From contig OY856187.1 in the NCBI GenBank assembly GCA_963693315.1, positions 46,028,235-46,092,234 of the forward strand: a DNA stretch of 64,000 nucleotides, read 5' to 3'. Below the pieces are notes generated by a model that was given only the letters and a program-made list of their open reading frames with translations, was not told the origin of the DNA and made no database searches. The stretch is from Diogma glabrata. Lineage: Eukaryota > Arthropoda > Insecta > Diptera > Cylindrotomidae. Both the position numbers and the translations under genes were made by a program. This document shows, piece after piece, positions 49,401-58,375 of this stretch; position 1 is the first letter of the stretch, and every line of letters begins with the position of its first letter.

Positions 49401-52400
49401 TATTAAGAATACGGAATTGAAAAGAATACGGAATAATGAGAATTCAAGGGAAAAATTAATATTTGAATATAATTTCGGAAAATGTAATTTATTTTAGTTT
49501 AGTTTTGGCGAATTTAATTTTTTTATTGTTAGATTTGGGAGCTGGGTATTTAAAATATAATTAATTTTTATTTGACCTTATTTCAATTGGTTCATCAATG
49601 AAACTATGTTTTTGTCACAGGTGTTAAATTGTGTCAAAATTAGAAGCAAAATAAGTAGAATAAATAATCAACAAATAAGGTTAAGTATTGTAATTCTATT
49701 ACATTATATTAATTTGAATTTAGTAGGGTTTAGGTCGACTACATTTTCCTTGACTCACAAAATATTTATTTGTATTCTATACATTTTTTATGTATCTTAA
49801 CTAATTTATTTTGCAATTAAATAATATGGTTTACTTTTCTGAATCGCAATTTTAAAACCATAACACGGTAACAAAATTGATCGGTTTATTGCTTAAAATA
49901 CCGCTTAATTTAACAAATGATTTTTACAAGAAATCTATATGGTGATATATCAGTACGTGCTGATAATGGCTATTTTCGAATATCTCAGAAAACGAGTACG
50001 AATTTTTTTTTTTTTGATTATTGATTTGGGTGTTGCATCTCTTTCTACAAAGAGGGTTTGGGGACTCTCTTTCTGTTTCTGCATTTCAAAGCGGACTGTA
50101 AGAATTATTATTTTTGTGGAGTTTATCTTCTGTCTCGCTCTACTTCGAAAATTATAACCCAAATACACCGTCGCAATATTACTGACCTAGTTTTTATAAA
50201 TTTTGTTGCTAACGTGATCAGATGAAAGCAGATGCGTTATGCCTTAAAACAATCAAACTTTCAAGATACCTTGCGATACTGAGAAAATGCAATTATCGAG
50301 CTTCTTGGTCCGTACTGTATATAAAAATAATGAAAGCACGTCGCCTGAGAGAATCATAGAACACATACAACAATCTTCAGAGTATAAACCTAGAATGGAT
50401 GATGTCAAATAAACAGAATCCGCGAGCTTTGTTATTTTTGGTGCCGTTGTTATCGTATTTTCATTTAGATGAGTTTTTGGTGGCCTTTTCGAATAAACAA
50501 TTTTTATAAAATTCAATTAGCACTGCTATTACTAAAGGGTTGGGCGTTATGAAGTTGACATCACTAGATAGATTTACTGTCACTCCCAAATGTCTGATAA
50601 GTAACTTTCAAAATATGGTGGATTTGCTTGAACACTTTTGAGCTCAGGAAGCCCTCCTGACACAAACCGCCTATAATAAGTGCACAAACCAAGAAACATT
50701 CGTAGTTCATGTAGATCTTTCGGTCTTGGCCAATTCATAACTGCTACAATTCTATTTGAATCTGTATGAATTTTCTCTGCCATAACCTTATGGCCCCAAC
50801 ACTTTACTTCTTGCGTAAAAAGAACACATCTTGGAACTTAACTTTAAGCTAGCGGATTGATACCTTTCTAGAACCTCTGCCAAGTTCTCATCAAAGTCTC
50901 TGTCCATGATGATAATGTCATCCAGGTATACTACCATAGTTCATTACCTATACTGAAAACCGTTTCCTCCCGATTTCGAGTGAAACTTTCACTTGCCAGT
51001 ATCCGCTCTGTAGATCCATTGTTAAAAACAATCTTGAATCCAATAATTTAGCCAGATAGTATCATTAATCCTATGCAATGGTTAGCTATCCTCCTTAGTT
51101 ACTGTATTTAGCTTCAGATAGTCAACACAAAATCTAAATGTTCCATATTTCTTGCCAACTCTCAACACAGATGAGCTCCAGATACTATCTGAAGGTTTGA
51201 TTACACCAGCTTCTTGCATATTCCTCACCATTCCATAGGCTTTCTTTCTTTTAGCCAATGCTAATCTCCTTTTTGCTTAGGGACAAGATTTGTCTACTCC
51301 AGGGTCAATAAGATGATTCACCATATGGATTCTGTCATGTTTTTCAGGTGTACTGCAGAACTCAGACTTATGTCGCCCTTCTTCTGCTCTTCTGCAAGCG
51401 CTTCAGTCTCTTTATGCACACAAGTTGTTCCATTTCTGCCTTTTGTGTAGACCGAGCTGTTGATGTTTTTCTGCTCACATTTTATTATTTTAGCAACCTT
51501 TTCTACCTTTCCTATTTTCCTCAAATGATTGTTTCTGATTAAGGTGGCAGTATGATTTGACTCTTCACCACAATACTAGAGTGGCAATTTGACATTTTCC
51601 AGCCCTCTTTTCCAGCAACAATAACGAATCCATTTTGTCTTATTCCCAGGATGACTTCATTCAGAGTATCAGCTGCTCCCACTTCATCTTGAAAATGAGT
51701 ATTCCCGATTTCTATATGCTAATACTTTTTGCTCTATCGCTTTCACTTTTTGATGCGCTCCTTATTTCTACAAATAAACAAAATAATCAATGAATAATGA
51801 ACACATATTATTAGTTTCGTCTATAATTAAAATAATCACGTATTGTCAATCAACATAGTTAAAAAAATCACGAGTTTTTTCTCTTCCTCAGGTACTAGTC
51901 GCTGAATCAGCACATCCTAATTTACGAGGAAGTTTAGTAGGAGCACCATTTGCTGCATACTCTGTTGGTATATGTTTAGTTTATGTATTAAGAGCTGTAT
52001 TTTCATGGCGCGTGGTTGCATGGTGTTCTATAATCTTACCGATTTTGAGTATAATATCAATTTCACTGATATTTGAAAGTCCTGTATGGTTGGCACAAAA
52101 AGAACAATATGATAAATGTCAACAAGCATTGAACTGGCTACGAGGTGGTAGTCGGTATGCAGACAAAGAATTTGAACAATTGAAGCACCGACTAATCCTA
52201 GAAAAAGAAACAAGAACCATAAATAGTGTTAAAGAAAATGAAGGTTTCTGTAAACTTATAGCACGAAAAAATATTTTAAAACCAATGATTGCTATAAATG
52301 GTTTTGCTTTATTTCAGAACGTATCGGGAACATATATTTTTGTATTTTATGCTGTGACAATAATATCAGAGTTTGGTGCAAATGTTAACGCAAATCAAAT

Positions 52401-52983
52401 CGCAGTTGTGACAGCAGTACTACGTGTAATAGTCGCGTTTTTTTTTTGCTTTTTACTATTACATGTAAATCGAAGAACTATGATTATTTATTCTGGATTG
52501 GGATCTTCGATCAGCGCATTTGTATTAGCTGTGTTTATTTTTATAAGATTGCATCATGAAAAAACATCGTTTGATTTATATGTAGCATATGTTTGCATTT
52601 TTGTTTACATAGCATCAAATACAGGTTTTATGATAATGCCAGGATTATTAGTTGGAGAGTTACTCCCAGCAAACGTTCGTGGTTTATTTTCTGGTTATGT
52701 GTTTACATTTTTAAATCTCAATTTATTTGGTTTTACAAAAGTTTTTCCATTTTTGCAAATTTTTTTAAAATCCCAAGGAACTTTTTTGCTGTTTGGAATC
52801 GGATCGTTTGGTGTGACTGTTTTATTGTATTATTTATTACCGGAAACACAAGGCAAAACTTTGCATGAAATAGAGGATTATTATAATGGTGATAACTGGA
52901 TATGGCAGAACAGACCAAAAACACCAATTGTTACTTTTATTCGGAACAATAATATTAAGGAAAATGAAGTTACAACGAAATGA
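32386..52983 (+). CDS. Facilitated trehalose transporter Tret1-like MFS sugar transporter (4 exons)
   Basis: Exons 32386-32490, 32599-32734, 37436-37644 and 51892-52983 join in frame to 513 codons plus stop. Residues 1-35 are a hydrophilic cytoplasmic start. Exon 2 encodes the first helix ('LILTACVLLLTTACGMPIGY'). Exon 3 encodes 'SPIGSFISGSLMERFGRKPT', whose ERFGRKP is the loop 2-3 sugar-transporter signature, and 'GRTVVGIAVG'. Exon 4 has 'VLVAESAHPNLRG' (helix 4-5 region, E and RG conserved), 'FESPVWLAQK' (the PESPRW-like block), a central loop, 'QNVSGTYIFVFYAV' (helix 7), 'PGLLVGELLPANVRG' (helix 10) and 'LPETQGKTLHEIE' (the PETxGKTL C-terminal signature). Length and motifs fit the insect Tret1/SLC2-like family, proteins of the plasma membrane that move trehalose or other sugars by facilitation. 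Odd points: FESPVW replaces the usual PE(S/T)PRW, and QNVSG the usual QQFSG, so substrate may differ. Introns are 108, 4701 and 14247 bp, the last two full of transposons. Confidence 0.93.
32852..33483 (-). repeat. Family H repeat, reverse-strand copy in transporter intron 2
   Basis: Runs on the - strand from the hairpin end at 33483 ('aggccgaagt') through the complement of 'ggccgtcacagcc' and a shortened minisatellite (about 33090-33200) to the complement of the 'gagatttcagcccc'-type end at 32855. Much of the usual interior is missing. Confidence 0.8.
33500..33800 (-). pseudogene. LINE 3'-end fragment, same family as the LINE at 37872-40378
   Basis: From 'gaacgtctctgaatatccga' and 'gataccat' through 'aggaatttat' and 'aaaattatcagga' to 'agttctacac' it parallels 37795-38020, the 3' UTR and last codons of the neighbouring LINE, in the same orientation. 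It is diverged and only about 300 bp long. Both copies sit in introns of the same gene. Confidence 0.75.
34390..34970. repeat. Interspersed repeat (family S), copy 2
   Basis: Shares 'gtgtcacaa', 'gtcccaca', 'aaggtgttgatggacg', 'gacataggccaatatttta', 'attccttgatcctgtga', 'gattaaagcc', 'catcaaggattatttcaca' and 'gtcacacccgtag' with 15190-15500 and with the reverse strand of 53700-53880. Noncoding; the ORFs at 34315-34530 and 34802-35038 are incidental. Confidence 0.65.
35230..36440. repeat. Degenerate repeated block in transporter intron 2
   Basis: The block 'tgaaacttggtacataagca', then 'gcacggttcac', recurs at about 35452 and 35877. A second motif ('caaagtggcaggggtccacc', variants) recurs near 35417, 35765, 36055, 36200 and 36370, usually followed by 'atttgttgg...gcataca'. 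Several diverged copies of one unit seem to be present. No coding potential was recognised. Confidence 0.55.
35554..35641. repeat. 88 bp near-perfect palindrome with AACCGGTTT core
   Basis: AGGGATGGCAAAACCGGTTT at 35554 is mirrored by AAACCGGTTTTGCCATCCCT ending at 35641. The arms pair over almost their whole length with about three mismatches, and AACCGGTTT-type palindromes occur four times within the 88 bp. T-rich sequence precedes it. The ORF at 35459-35761 crosses it and is not believable as a protein. Confidence 0.92.
37436..37644 (+). CDS. Sugar transporter exon 3
   Basis: Acceptor AATTTCAG at 37428-37435, donor GTAAAC at 37645. Encodes residues 81-150 with the ERFGRKPT signature and the GRTVVGIAVG helix. 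It joins exon 2 in phase 1 and exon 4 in phase 0 (AAG to GTA). Confidence 0.93.
37735..40378 (-). mobile_element. 5'-truncated LINE in transporter intron 3
   Basis: The 3' end lies at the A-rich tail (plus-strand T runs 37743-37770). The coding frame spans almost the whole body, and the 5' end stops at about 40378 inside the endonuclease, where a T-rich tract begins. Orientation is antisense to the host gene, the common survivor orientation for intronic LINEs. Confidence 0.9.
37872..40378 (-). CDS. LINE ORF2: endonuclease C-part and reverse transcriptase, open
   Basis: One frame of about 835 codons stays open from the truncation (about 40378, reading 'NLFHDLSEKIDRL') to the stop at 37872. 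Order: endonuclease blocks 'IIVLGDFNVHNKEWL' and 'GGSDHNLI' (catalytic SDH); linker; then RT with 'NKASGPDSIPPIILK', 'VQPVPKKG', 'YRHISILSVVSKVFEK', 'LNERQYGFRKGRAT', 'GVALDIAKAFDKVWH' (motif A), 'GVPQGSALSPTLFLLYIND' (motif B), 'SFADDSTLH' (FADD, motif C), 'FNTSKTQ' and 'LLGVEIE'; then the C-terminal 'IYKSFIRPWMEYCSHIWGG'. This is a CR1/jockey-type LINE by motif style. The N-terminal ~100 residues of the endonuclease and any ORF1 are missing. No natural start codon remains (the first in-frame candidate, at 40337, is TTG). The lack of stops suggests a young insertion. It is related to, but distinct from, family J at 18275-20832. Confidence 0.93.
40375..40572. repeat. T-rich low-complexity tract (plus strand)
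   Basis: About 200 bp of T runs broken by TTTATTTATTTATT, with almost no G or C. It abuts the truncated 5' end of the LINE. On the - strand it is A-rich, so it may be an expanded poly-A tail of an older LINE into which the present one inserted, or slippage-grown filler. Confidence 0.9.
40959..41640 (+). repeat. Family P palindromic repeat, copy 2
   Basis: Matches 17471-18042 from 'aataatcatatataatatca' to 'ttgaattgtc'. The large inverted repeat is at about 40975-41120, with the loop here 'acctcaaagaattttgaaga' instead of the GCGCGTAGCGC palindrome. It keeps an extra ~115 bp (41358-41475) lost from copy 1 but also present in the reverse copy at 29040-29570. Confidence 0.85.
41900..43000. repeat. 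Interspersed repeat (family R), copy 2, with inverted segment
   Basis: The region 42120-42620 parallels 7800-8420 ('gtaaaatatgccaaaattta', 'aaagatatt', 'catctcaggtcaaaaatttt', 'ggactaccctgttctc', 'gtcgtccaaatcacgaattt'). The block at 41930-41990 ('gaaattcgtgatctggacga') is an inverted copy of the 42580-42610 block, so part of this copy forms a foldback. Noncoding. The ORFs at 41888-42145 and 42075-42263 are incidental. Confidence 0.55.
43322..47255 (-). mobile_element. 3.9 kb DNA transposon with ~600 bp terminal inverted repeats
   Basis: The left arm 43322-43920 (starting GGGCTATTATTTT) and right arm 46652-47255 (ending AAAATAATAGCCC) are reverse complements at high identity. Examples include 'gagatatgagctttgaagta', the 'gcgcgcc'-like 'tacgcgccgc' and 'ttattgcaggtgttaaaata'. 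The 61-codon ORFs at 43486-43671 (-) and 46901-47086 (+) are the same arm sequence. The internal 2.7 kb carries one decayed gene on -. Target duplications were not resolved. Long arms recall Mutator-like or foldback elements, but the superfamily is unassigned. Confidence 0.9.
44090..46270 (-). pseudogene. Transposase-like gene of the long-TIR element, decayed, two exons
   Basis: Exon 1 (46270-46097) has a zinc-finger-like start ('KLCCNLYGF', 'FICETCRTYIYKNK'). A 63 bp intron (46096-46034, GTAAAT...ACAG) joins it in phase 0 to exon 2 ('QLSCSETID'), which runs to a stop at 45170. The frame then shifts by one base and continues ('KPLLNLVKNEKDLL') through 'FIMDFSENYSMITQNEIQA' (Asp), 'TIHPIVVYY', 'IISDHLMHNT' and 'LYFTDGSAAQYKN' (Asp). 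There a TAG stop (about 44527) precedes a frame reading 'KNFINLCKHIDDFKIPAEWH'. A further one-base loss shifts to the last segment ('GPSDGIGGTLKREARR') ending at 44090. The spaced Asp motifs resemble a DDE/RNase H-fold transposase. From memory, similar proteins are multicopy 'uncharacterised' genes in hydra and insects. One stop and two frameshifts make this copy inactive. Function beyond transposition is not implied. Confidence 0.75.
47256..47715. other. Noncoding stretch beside the long-TIR element
   Basis: No element boundary or gene was recognised. The 89-codon ORF at 47293-47562 has no recognisable family. Confidence 0.4.
47716..47959. repeat. 244 bp near-perfect palindrome (foldback MITE candidate)
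   Basis: The left arm begins ACATTTAAAATTATTTGGTA and the right arm ends TACCAAATAATTTTAAATGT. The ~110 bp arms are complementary with only a few mismatches ('caattcgtattcatcatcag', 'ggataaaaattaaatg'), and the centre itself folds (CATCACAGTCGTGATG at about 47830). No ORF. Probably a short hairpin transposon. Confidence 0.93.
47960..50570. other. Noncoding intron sequence, no recognised element
   Basis: AT-rich, with a short (TAA)n run at about 48270-48292 and a 'tttatatattcgag' block shared with 47420-47440. Short ORFs on both strands are unrecognised. Confidence 0.4.
50580..51310 (-). pseudogene. Ty3/Gypsy retrotransposon reverse-transcriptase relic
   Basis: Read on - from about 51300: an 'EAGVIKPSDSIWSS' block, a 'RFCVDYLKLN' block, the catalytic 'VYLDDIII' (YLDD at 50917-50928), and after a shift 'NWPRPKDLHELRMFLGLC' with 'TYYRRFV', the link between RT and RNase H in Ty3/Gypsy pol. 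Frames change repeatedly and stops interrupt it. The gag, protease, integrase and LTRs were not recognised, although unrecognised ORFs flank it (50253-50516 and 51318-51524, both -), and the latter may be upstream pol remnants. Antisense to the host gene and dead. Confidence 0.85.
51892..52983 (+). CDS. Sugar transporter exon 4 (main exon)
   Basis: Acceptor CTTCCTCAG at 51883-51891; residues 151-513; stop TGA at 52981-52983. It carries helices 4 to 12 with the motifs listed in the gene entry. The internal ATG at 52012 is not the start; the frame runs upstream to the acceptor. Confidence 0.96.
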   Translation, partial: VLVAESAHPNLRGSLVGAPFAAYSVGICLVYVLRAVFSWRVVAWCSIILPILSIISISLIFESPVWLAQKEQYDKCQQALNWLRGGSRYADKEFEQLKHRLILEKETRTINSVKENEGFCKLIARKNILKPMIAINGFALFQNVSGTYIFVFYAVTIISEFGANVNANQIAVVTAVLRVIVAFFFCFLLLHVNRRTMIIYSGLGSSISAFVLAVFIFIRLHHEKTSFDLYVAYVCIFVYIASNTGFMIMPGLLVGELLPANVRGLFSGYVFTFLNLNLFGFTKVFPFLQIFLKSQGTFLLFGIGSFGVTVLLYYLLPETQGKTLHEIEDYYNGDNWIWQNRPKTPIVTFIRNNNIKENEVTTK

Positions 52984-53081
52984 TGATATATATGACACAT
53001 TTAAAGTGTTCGCTCTTTTAATTAAAATTGATTACATATTTTTATTTTGTAAAAAATTTGAATGTTAAGATTACTTATTAT

Positions 53082-53087
53082 AATAAA
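53082..53087 (+). terminator. Poly-A signal of the sugar transporter gene
   Basis: AATAAA about 100 bp after the stop codon in T-rich sequence. It is the first canonical hexamer downstream of the stop. Confidence 0.7.
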
Positions 53088-53699
53088 GAGATTTTTTCGT
53101 TTACAATTAATTGTATATAATATGTCGGATGTGTAACCGAAATTTGAATGTGCTAATGGGTGACTGGAACAGTCAGACTCAGAAATTAATTAAAAGAAAT
53201 GTTTGAAAAGAAACAAATTCAACTGTTTATCATAAATAAATTTGGACGTTCAAGTCTGTCATATTTATTAGAGTTATAACCATTTAAAAGGTTTATTGTT
53301 TGTAAAATTCGACGTGTAGTTATCGCTTCTCACTTTAAAAGCTGCGATAACAGTGGTTGAGAAATAACTATACATTGTTTGTTTTTTTTTTTTTTTCAAA
53401 GTACTTGACACGGTTTTTGTTAAGGTGAGCCCTATCCCAGCCGATAGTAGTAAATTATCTTATTTAGATACACCTGGCTCTGAGATCTGACATATTTCAG
53501 GAGTTCCTTCTTTCACCTTCAAGATTATTCGACGTGGTAATGTAGGATGAATTACTTGCCAAGATCCTTGTCGTCCATTTTGTAATTTGTTTAATTGTAT
53601 GCCTTACGTCGAGTTGCATGCATTGAAACCATGAAACAGCTATATTGTAGTTTAACATACTGACAAATGGAAGAATTATTTTTTGTTAATTTGTAATTT

Positions 53700-53880
53700 T
53701 TCTTTTAATTTTTTATGTATGGGTGTGACAACCCTACGTACTCCAGAACCTGCCATAGTGAGCCTTCATATTACTCTACATCTGGGCTTTAATCACTGAG
53801 GAAGACAGTGCGTCGTGCATTGATCCAGGATATGCTGGATTAATGGATTATTGGCAATCCAATTTAAATTGTGTTTTTCC
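53700..53880. repeat. Interspersed repeat (family S), opposite-strand copy
   Basis: 'gggtgtgacaacccta', 'gtactccag', 'gggctttaatcactga' and 'tgatccaggatatgc' are reverse-complement matches to 34670-34970. Confidence 0.6.
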
Positions 53881-53935
53881 CAACTGATTACCATAGTCAG
53901 TTCTCAGCGTTGCGGGAAATGATTTAATTATTATT

Positions 53936-55332
53936 GCGGGAAAATTATTACAGATCATAAATTAACATAATTTAGTGAAAAGATGAAACAATCAGCAAAC
54001 TACTCAAAAACCTCTCCACTTAGCGTTTCGAGAAAATATTACAAAATCACAAATTCATATTTCTTTCAAAATTCCAAAAATATTGTAAAAATTAAATAAA
54101 ATCACATTTTTTCAAAATTCTTAAAATATTCCAAAAATTATTACAAAATCAAAGATTAAAACTTTGTTCAAAAATTCTAAAACTATTGCAAAAATTATAA
54201 CAAAATCAAAAATTGAAACTTTTTTCAAAATTCCAAAAATATTCCAAAAATTAGAATAAAATCAAATATTTAAACTTTTTCTAAATTCTAAAAATATTCC
54301 AAAAATTTTTAAAAATTCAAACTTTTTCCAAAATTCTAAAAATATTGCAGAAATTATAACAATATCAAAAATTGCAACTCTTTTCAAAATTCCAAAAATT
54401 ATAAAAAAAAACAAAAGTTTAAAATTTTTCAAAATCTAAAAATATTCCAAAAATTCTTACACAATCAAAAATTGAACCTTTTTTAAAACACTAAAAATAT
54501 ATGTAAAATTCAAAACTTCTATTTTTTTCCGAAATTCTAAAAATATTGCAAAAATTATTACAAATTCAAAAATAGAAACTTTTTTCAAAGTTCCAAAAAT
54601 ATTTAAAAATCTATAACAAATTAAAAAATTTCCATGTCCAATTTCATGTTCAATTACATTTACGTCATAAAAACAGCTACATTTTTTTTCCAAAAAATTG
54701 GCTACAAAAATAAATGAATTCATTTTTTGACACACTTGACATTATTTTTTTGACAAACTTATAATGCCATAATTCTCTATAGTAATAATTAAATTTCATG
54801 TCATACAAATAGTAAAATGAATTATTGCCCAAAAAATTGGGTAAAAAAATAAACAAATATCTTTCTTTTGACACACTTGACAACATTCTTTTGACAAACT
54901 TCTAAAGCAATAATCTAGTTTTTGATCTCATATACCAATATACCCTACCATCAAGAATTCTACAAATTCAATGTTCCTACTCGTAATCACTTAAATTGAA
55001 CGCTTTTTAAGCCAAAAATATGAAAATTTGCTATTTTTGACACAGTTAATGATTTTTTGACACACTTCCGGTACAGTTATCAAACACAGCGTCCTTTCGG
55101 ACCTGTCCCTTAAGTATACCTAGCTTTAGAAAAAAATTTTTGAAATCCCTCCAGCCGTTTTCTAGATTTCGTAGGTAATGACGGACGGCCGGCCGCAGAC
55201 ACCCATGCATTTTTTTTTGCTTTTTTAGAATCAGTAGGTCCTAAAACGTCGAGAAATGCTAAAAAAAAGTGTGAGTAAGAATTTCACTTTCGGCTCATAA
55301 ATGTAATACTTAGGTCTTTCAGACCGAAGTAA
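53936..55332 (-). repeat. Family H repeat, reverse-strand copy, nearly complete
   Basis: On - it runs from the hairpin start at 55332 (plus-strand 'aggtctttcagaccgaagt') through the complement of 'gtatgtctg', the 'gtcaagtgtgtcaaaa' modules (54720-54900, 55030-55070), the minisatellite (about 54060-54610) and the 'agtagtttgctgattg' segment to about 53936. The ORFs at 54457-54735 and 54677-54886 are inside it. Confidence 0.9.
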
Positions 55333-55339
55333 TTATGTT

Positions 55340-56940
55340 ATATTTTATTTTGTGATACGATTCTATCCCATCAGTACCTCAGAACGCAGGTTCTGGGAGT
55401 TAGGTATTAAAAGGTTTTAGCACATATTCTAAATTCTTATATACAAGACATTTTATTAAAAAACACATAGCCACTTGATCAAAACGCTAAACAGCAGAGA
55501 TTTTTCTTCAACAGAGTTAAAACTGATTTAGCAATATACAAAAAGCTTTTTTCGACTAATGTTCCATTTTATTTTTCAACTGATTTAAATAATAATGCAA
55601 TATAAATAATCATTTTTACCATTTAGTTTTGATTTATCTTAAAAAAGCTTAACATAAATATACACATTCATCCACCTTGGCGAAAGCAAAAAAATATGAG
55701 TAGAATTTTACACATTTCATTCATACCAACACCTTCATTCATTTTTTTATAAAATTCAATAAACATTCCCTAAAAACAAAGTAAAGCTTTACTTAAGCAA
55801 TCCATTTCATTCTATAACAAAACAGCTGAGTTTATGTTGGCTACGTCACAGCTATGCGTACACTTTAAAAACACTAACACTTTTCTTTTTTGTCTATTAA
55901 GTAATAACAAAATACAACTTTTTGCAACTATTAACAAATTATCATTCATCGGCGACGTCACTTTCAAAGCACACTGATACAATTGAACTTATGATTTATA
56001 CAACTACGGTCAGTACAAACTCTATACTAAAGAAATACTATCAGTTAAATTCGCGCATAAGTATGTGAGCTTTACAACAAAAACATATAAACGGTCAACG
56101 GTTACGGTCAGTCTGATATCGTTAGGTTTCGCAATAAGTCATACTTCTCTTTTTTCTGCTGAGTAATTTTCGTACAAAACTAAAATTAAGTTTAAAAAAA
56201 AGTTTATTATGTGCGAAAATAATTTTTTGTGCTTTTACGGAAATTAAATTTTTTGTTATTGTGAAAATTTGTGGGAAAAAAAATCTAGTGTAAAGAAAAT
56301 CAGAAATGGAAAATATGTAAGAAAATTGAAAGTGAAAGTTTTTAGAATTTTTTTATTTTATTATTTTTTTTATCATTGTTTTATCTTCGTTTTATTTGTA
56401 TTGTTTTACCAAAGAAAATTGGGTAACAAATTTTCTATTTTTATTTATGAAGCTTGGTGTAAAGTACATAGGTCATTGATCTATCATTAAAATGAAAATG
56501 TTGTAATAAGTTGTTTTTATTGTGAGGGTGAGTTGATAAAGAGTTCGATATTCGCATGACAATTATATTTTAAAGCGAATCACAGACATATCAAATACAT
56601 TATCGTTATGAAAATCAGTTTTGTTACGATTTATAATTTAATTGCAGTTTATGGATTGTGTTAGTAAATGAAGTGCAACGTAACAGTTAATTTTATCATT
56701 CATGTAATCAGACGTGTAAATCTTAAATTAAAAATGAAAGTATTTTGTAAAGTTATTGCTCTTAATTTTTGTACTTACAATTTTTTTTGATTGCTCAAAT
56801 CGTGGTCTTTGTCGATTTTCATATACAACGGCGTATGGTTTTCGTTTCAAAGCCATGAACATGGTTCTAAAGTCTAAACGTTCTGACTAGCCGATTAATT
56901 TTTTTTTTGGATTAACGGTTTTTCAATTTAGTCTCACTTA
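55340..56940. other. Noncoding stretch, no recognised element
   Basis: AT-rich. The region near 55820-56150 is somewhat less AT-rich and could be a promoter or 5' untranslated sequence, but no coding exon follows that I can support; the 73-codon ORF at 56269-56490 is unrecognised. Confidence 0.4.
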
Positions 56941-56944
56941 ATAA

Positions 56945-57365
56945 ACAGGCGTACCCCAAAAGTTTCTGGTCTGCATCCTACTCTGTTTTTGACTTATATC
57001 AACGAACTATTAAAAGCCACCGGTAATTCAATAGATGATTTAGCAGAAAATAATATACTCAAAAATCTCCATTTAGAAAAAGGTTGCGTTTTCGAACGAA
57101 TAAATGGTGCTCGGAGAGGGTGAATATAAATGTATATATCTCTATATATTATCTACTCCATATTTATAAGTGCTATATTCGTTGCTATATACTGTGTTGC
57201 TGTCAAATGTGTGGTGCTACATCTCCTTCCATTCTGACATTTTAAGTGATCAAAATTTGACATCAAAGCTCGATTCCCTAAAACACAGAACTGTTGCTGA
57301 TGGCGTTATTTCTTATAAATGGTGTCACCGGCAGATCTTGGACGAAATCAGATACTTCAGATATC
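56945..57365 (+). pseudogene. Family J LINE fragment, internally deleted
   Basis: Forward-strand relic. A segment with 'PTLFLTYINELLKATGN' and 'VFERINGARR' (56950-57122) matches the RT motif B region of the LINE at 20500-20690. After a gap come 'CCQMCGATSPSIL' (57190-57235) and 'NLTSKLDSLKHRTVADGVI' (57257-57315), which match the C-terminal domain. Several frame changes occur, and the RT catalytic block is partly lost. Confidence 0.75.
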
Positions 57366-57369
57366 TCAA

Positions 57370-58140
57370 ACATATTGTTTGCATCGAGAATTATGAAAAA
57401 CATTATACGCTCTACATAATTGATGGTTTTTTCGCAACCAATAATTCTTTAGAGAATTTGTAGCTGGTTTTGCCATTTTATGGGTAGTTTGGATGTAGAA
57501 TTTCTGTGGCTTATCGACAAAAATCTTGACCAAGTGATTTTCGGTCAAGGTAGTTTTGCATAGATATAAAATAGATCGTAGTCAAATCAAAACTTCTCAA
57601 CCAAATACAGTTTTTTTTGACGGTTTATCAAAGACATATCTGGTCTGTCATTGTCATGATGAAAGATAACACCCTTTCGATTGACCAATTCTGAACGTTT
57701 TCTTTGCATCGCTTGCTCTAATCTGCTTAATTGATGATAGTAGAAAACCAAATTGATCATTTGGCCAGGCGGTTGCAGCTCATAATAAACAATTCCCTTC
57801 CAACCCACCATATACTACACACAGCTTCGCCTTATTAAACGCCAAGCCAGGCGTTGGGCAACCATGATCGTTTGCATGTATTATTATCGTTTTTAACCCA
57901 TTTTTCATCAATCTGATGTTTCGCTTCAGAAATGGATTTCGTTACATTTTAACACCATATCACTGATGGAAATTTGGTTAATCACGTTTCTTTGCGTTGA
58001 TTCATGTGGCACCAAAATATCAAGATTCTCTGCGTAGCCAGCCTTTATTAAACTATTCCAAACTGTCATATGGTTTATGTTTAGCGTATTCGATATTTCC
58101 TGACAATTTACATATCGATCCAGGTCGCGCTGCAATATTT
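57370..58140 (-). pseudogene. Mariner-type transposase, decayed
   Basis: Read on -: the N-terminal helix-turn-helix part 'CQEISNTLNINHMTVWNSL' then 'VPHESTQRN' (the family's WVPHxL block) at 57926-58135; 'WKGIVYYELQPPGQMIN', 'RSELVNRKGVIFHHDNDRPD' (second catalytic Asp block, HxDNAxPH in active copies) at 57587-57811; and a likely C-terminal 'FVDKPQKFY' at about 57500. Frames differ between blocks and the section with the first Asp is degraded, so the gene is dead. Terminal inverted repeats were not identified. It lies just downstream of a LINE relic on the opposite strand. Confidence 0.85.
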
Positions 58141-58375
58141 CATCAACTTTTTTAGTAGGATTTTGTAATAAAAAACATGACTGATGTCTTCATCGAGTCT
58201 CCTTAAAACCCATCAAGAAAGCTAATCGACGTGAAAACTTTTTCCTATTATTATTTTTTTAAGTGACTTTGGGGAAAAGTGTGCCTTCCATTGTCAAAAT
58301 GTCGGTTGTTTATCCAAACTCATTACAATTTTTTATAAAATAGCAGAAAGTCAGTATTTTTTTTTCTTAGCTACT

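Noticed and set aside
55820..56490. Promoter plus first exon of another gene
   Set aside because: The less AT-rich patch is suggestive, but no coding exon or splice chain follows.
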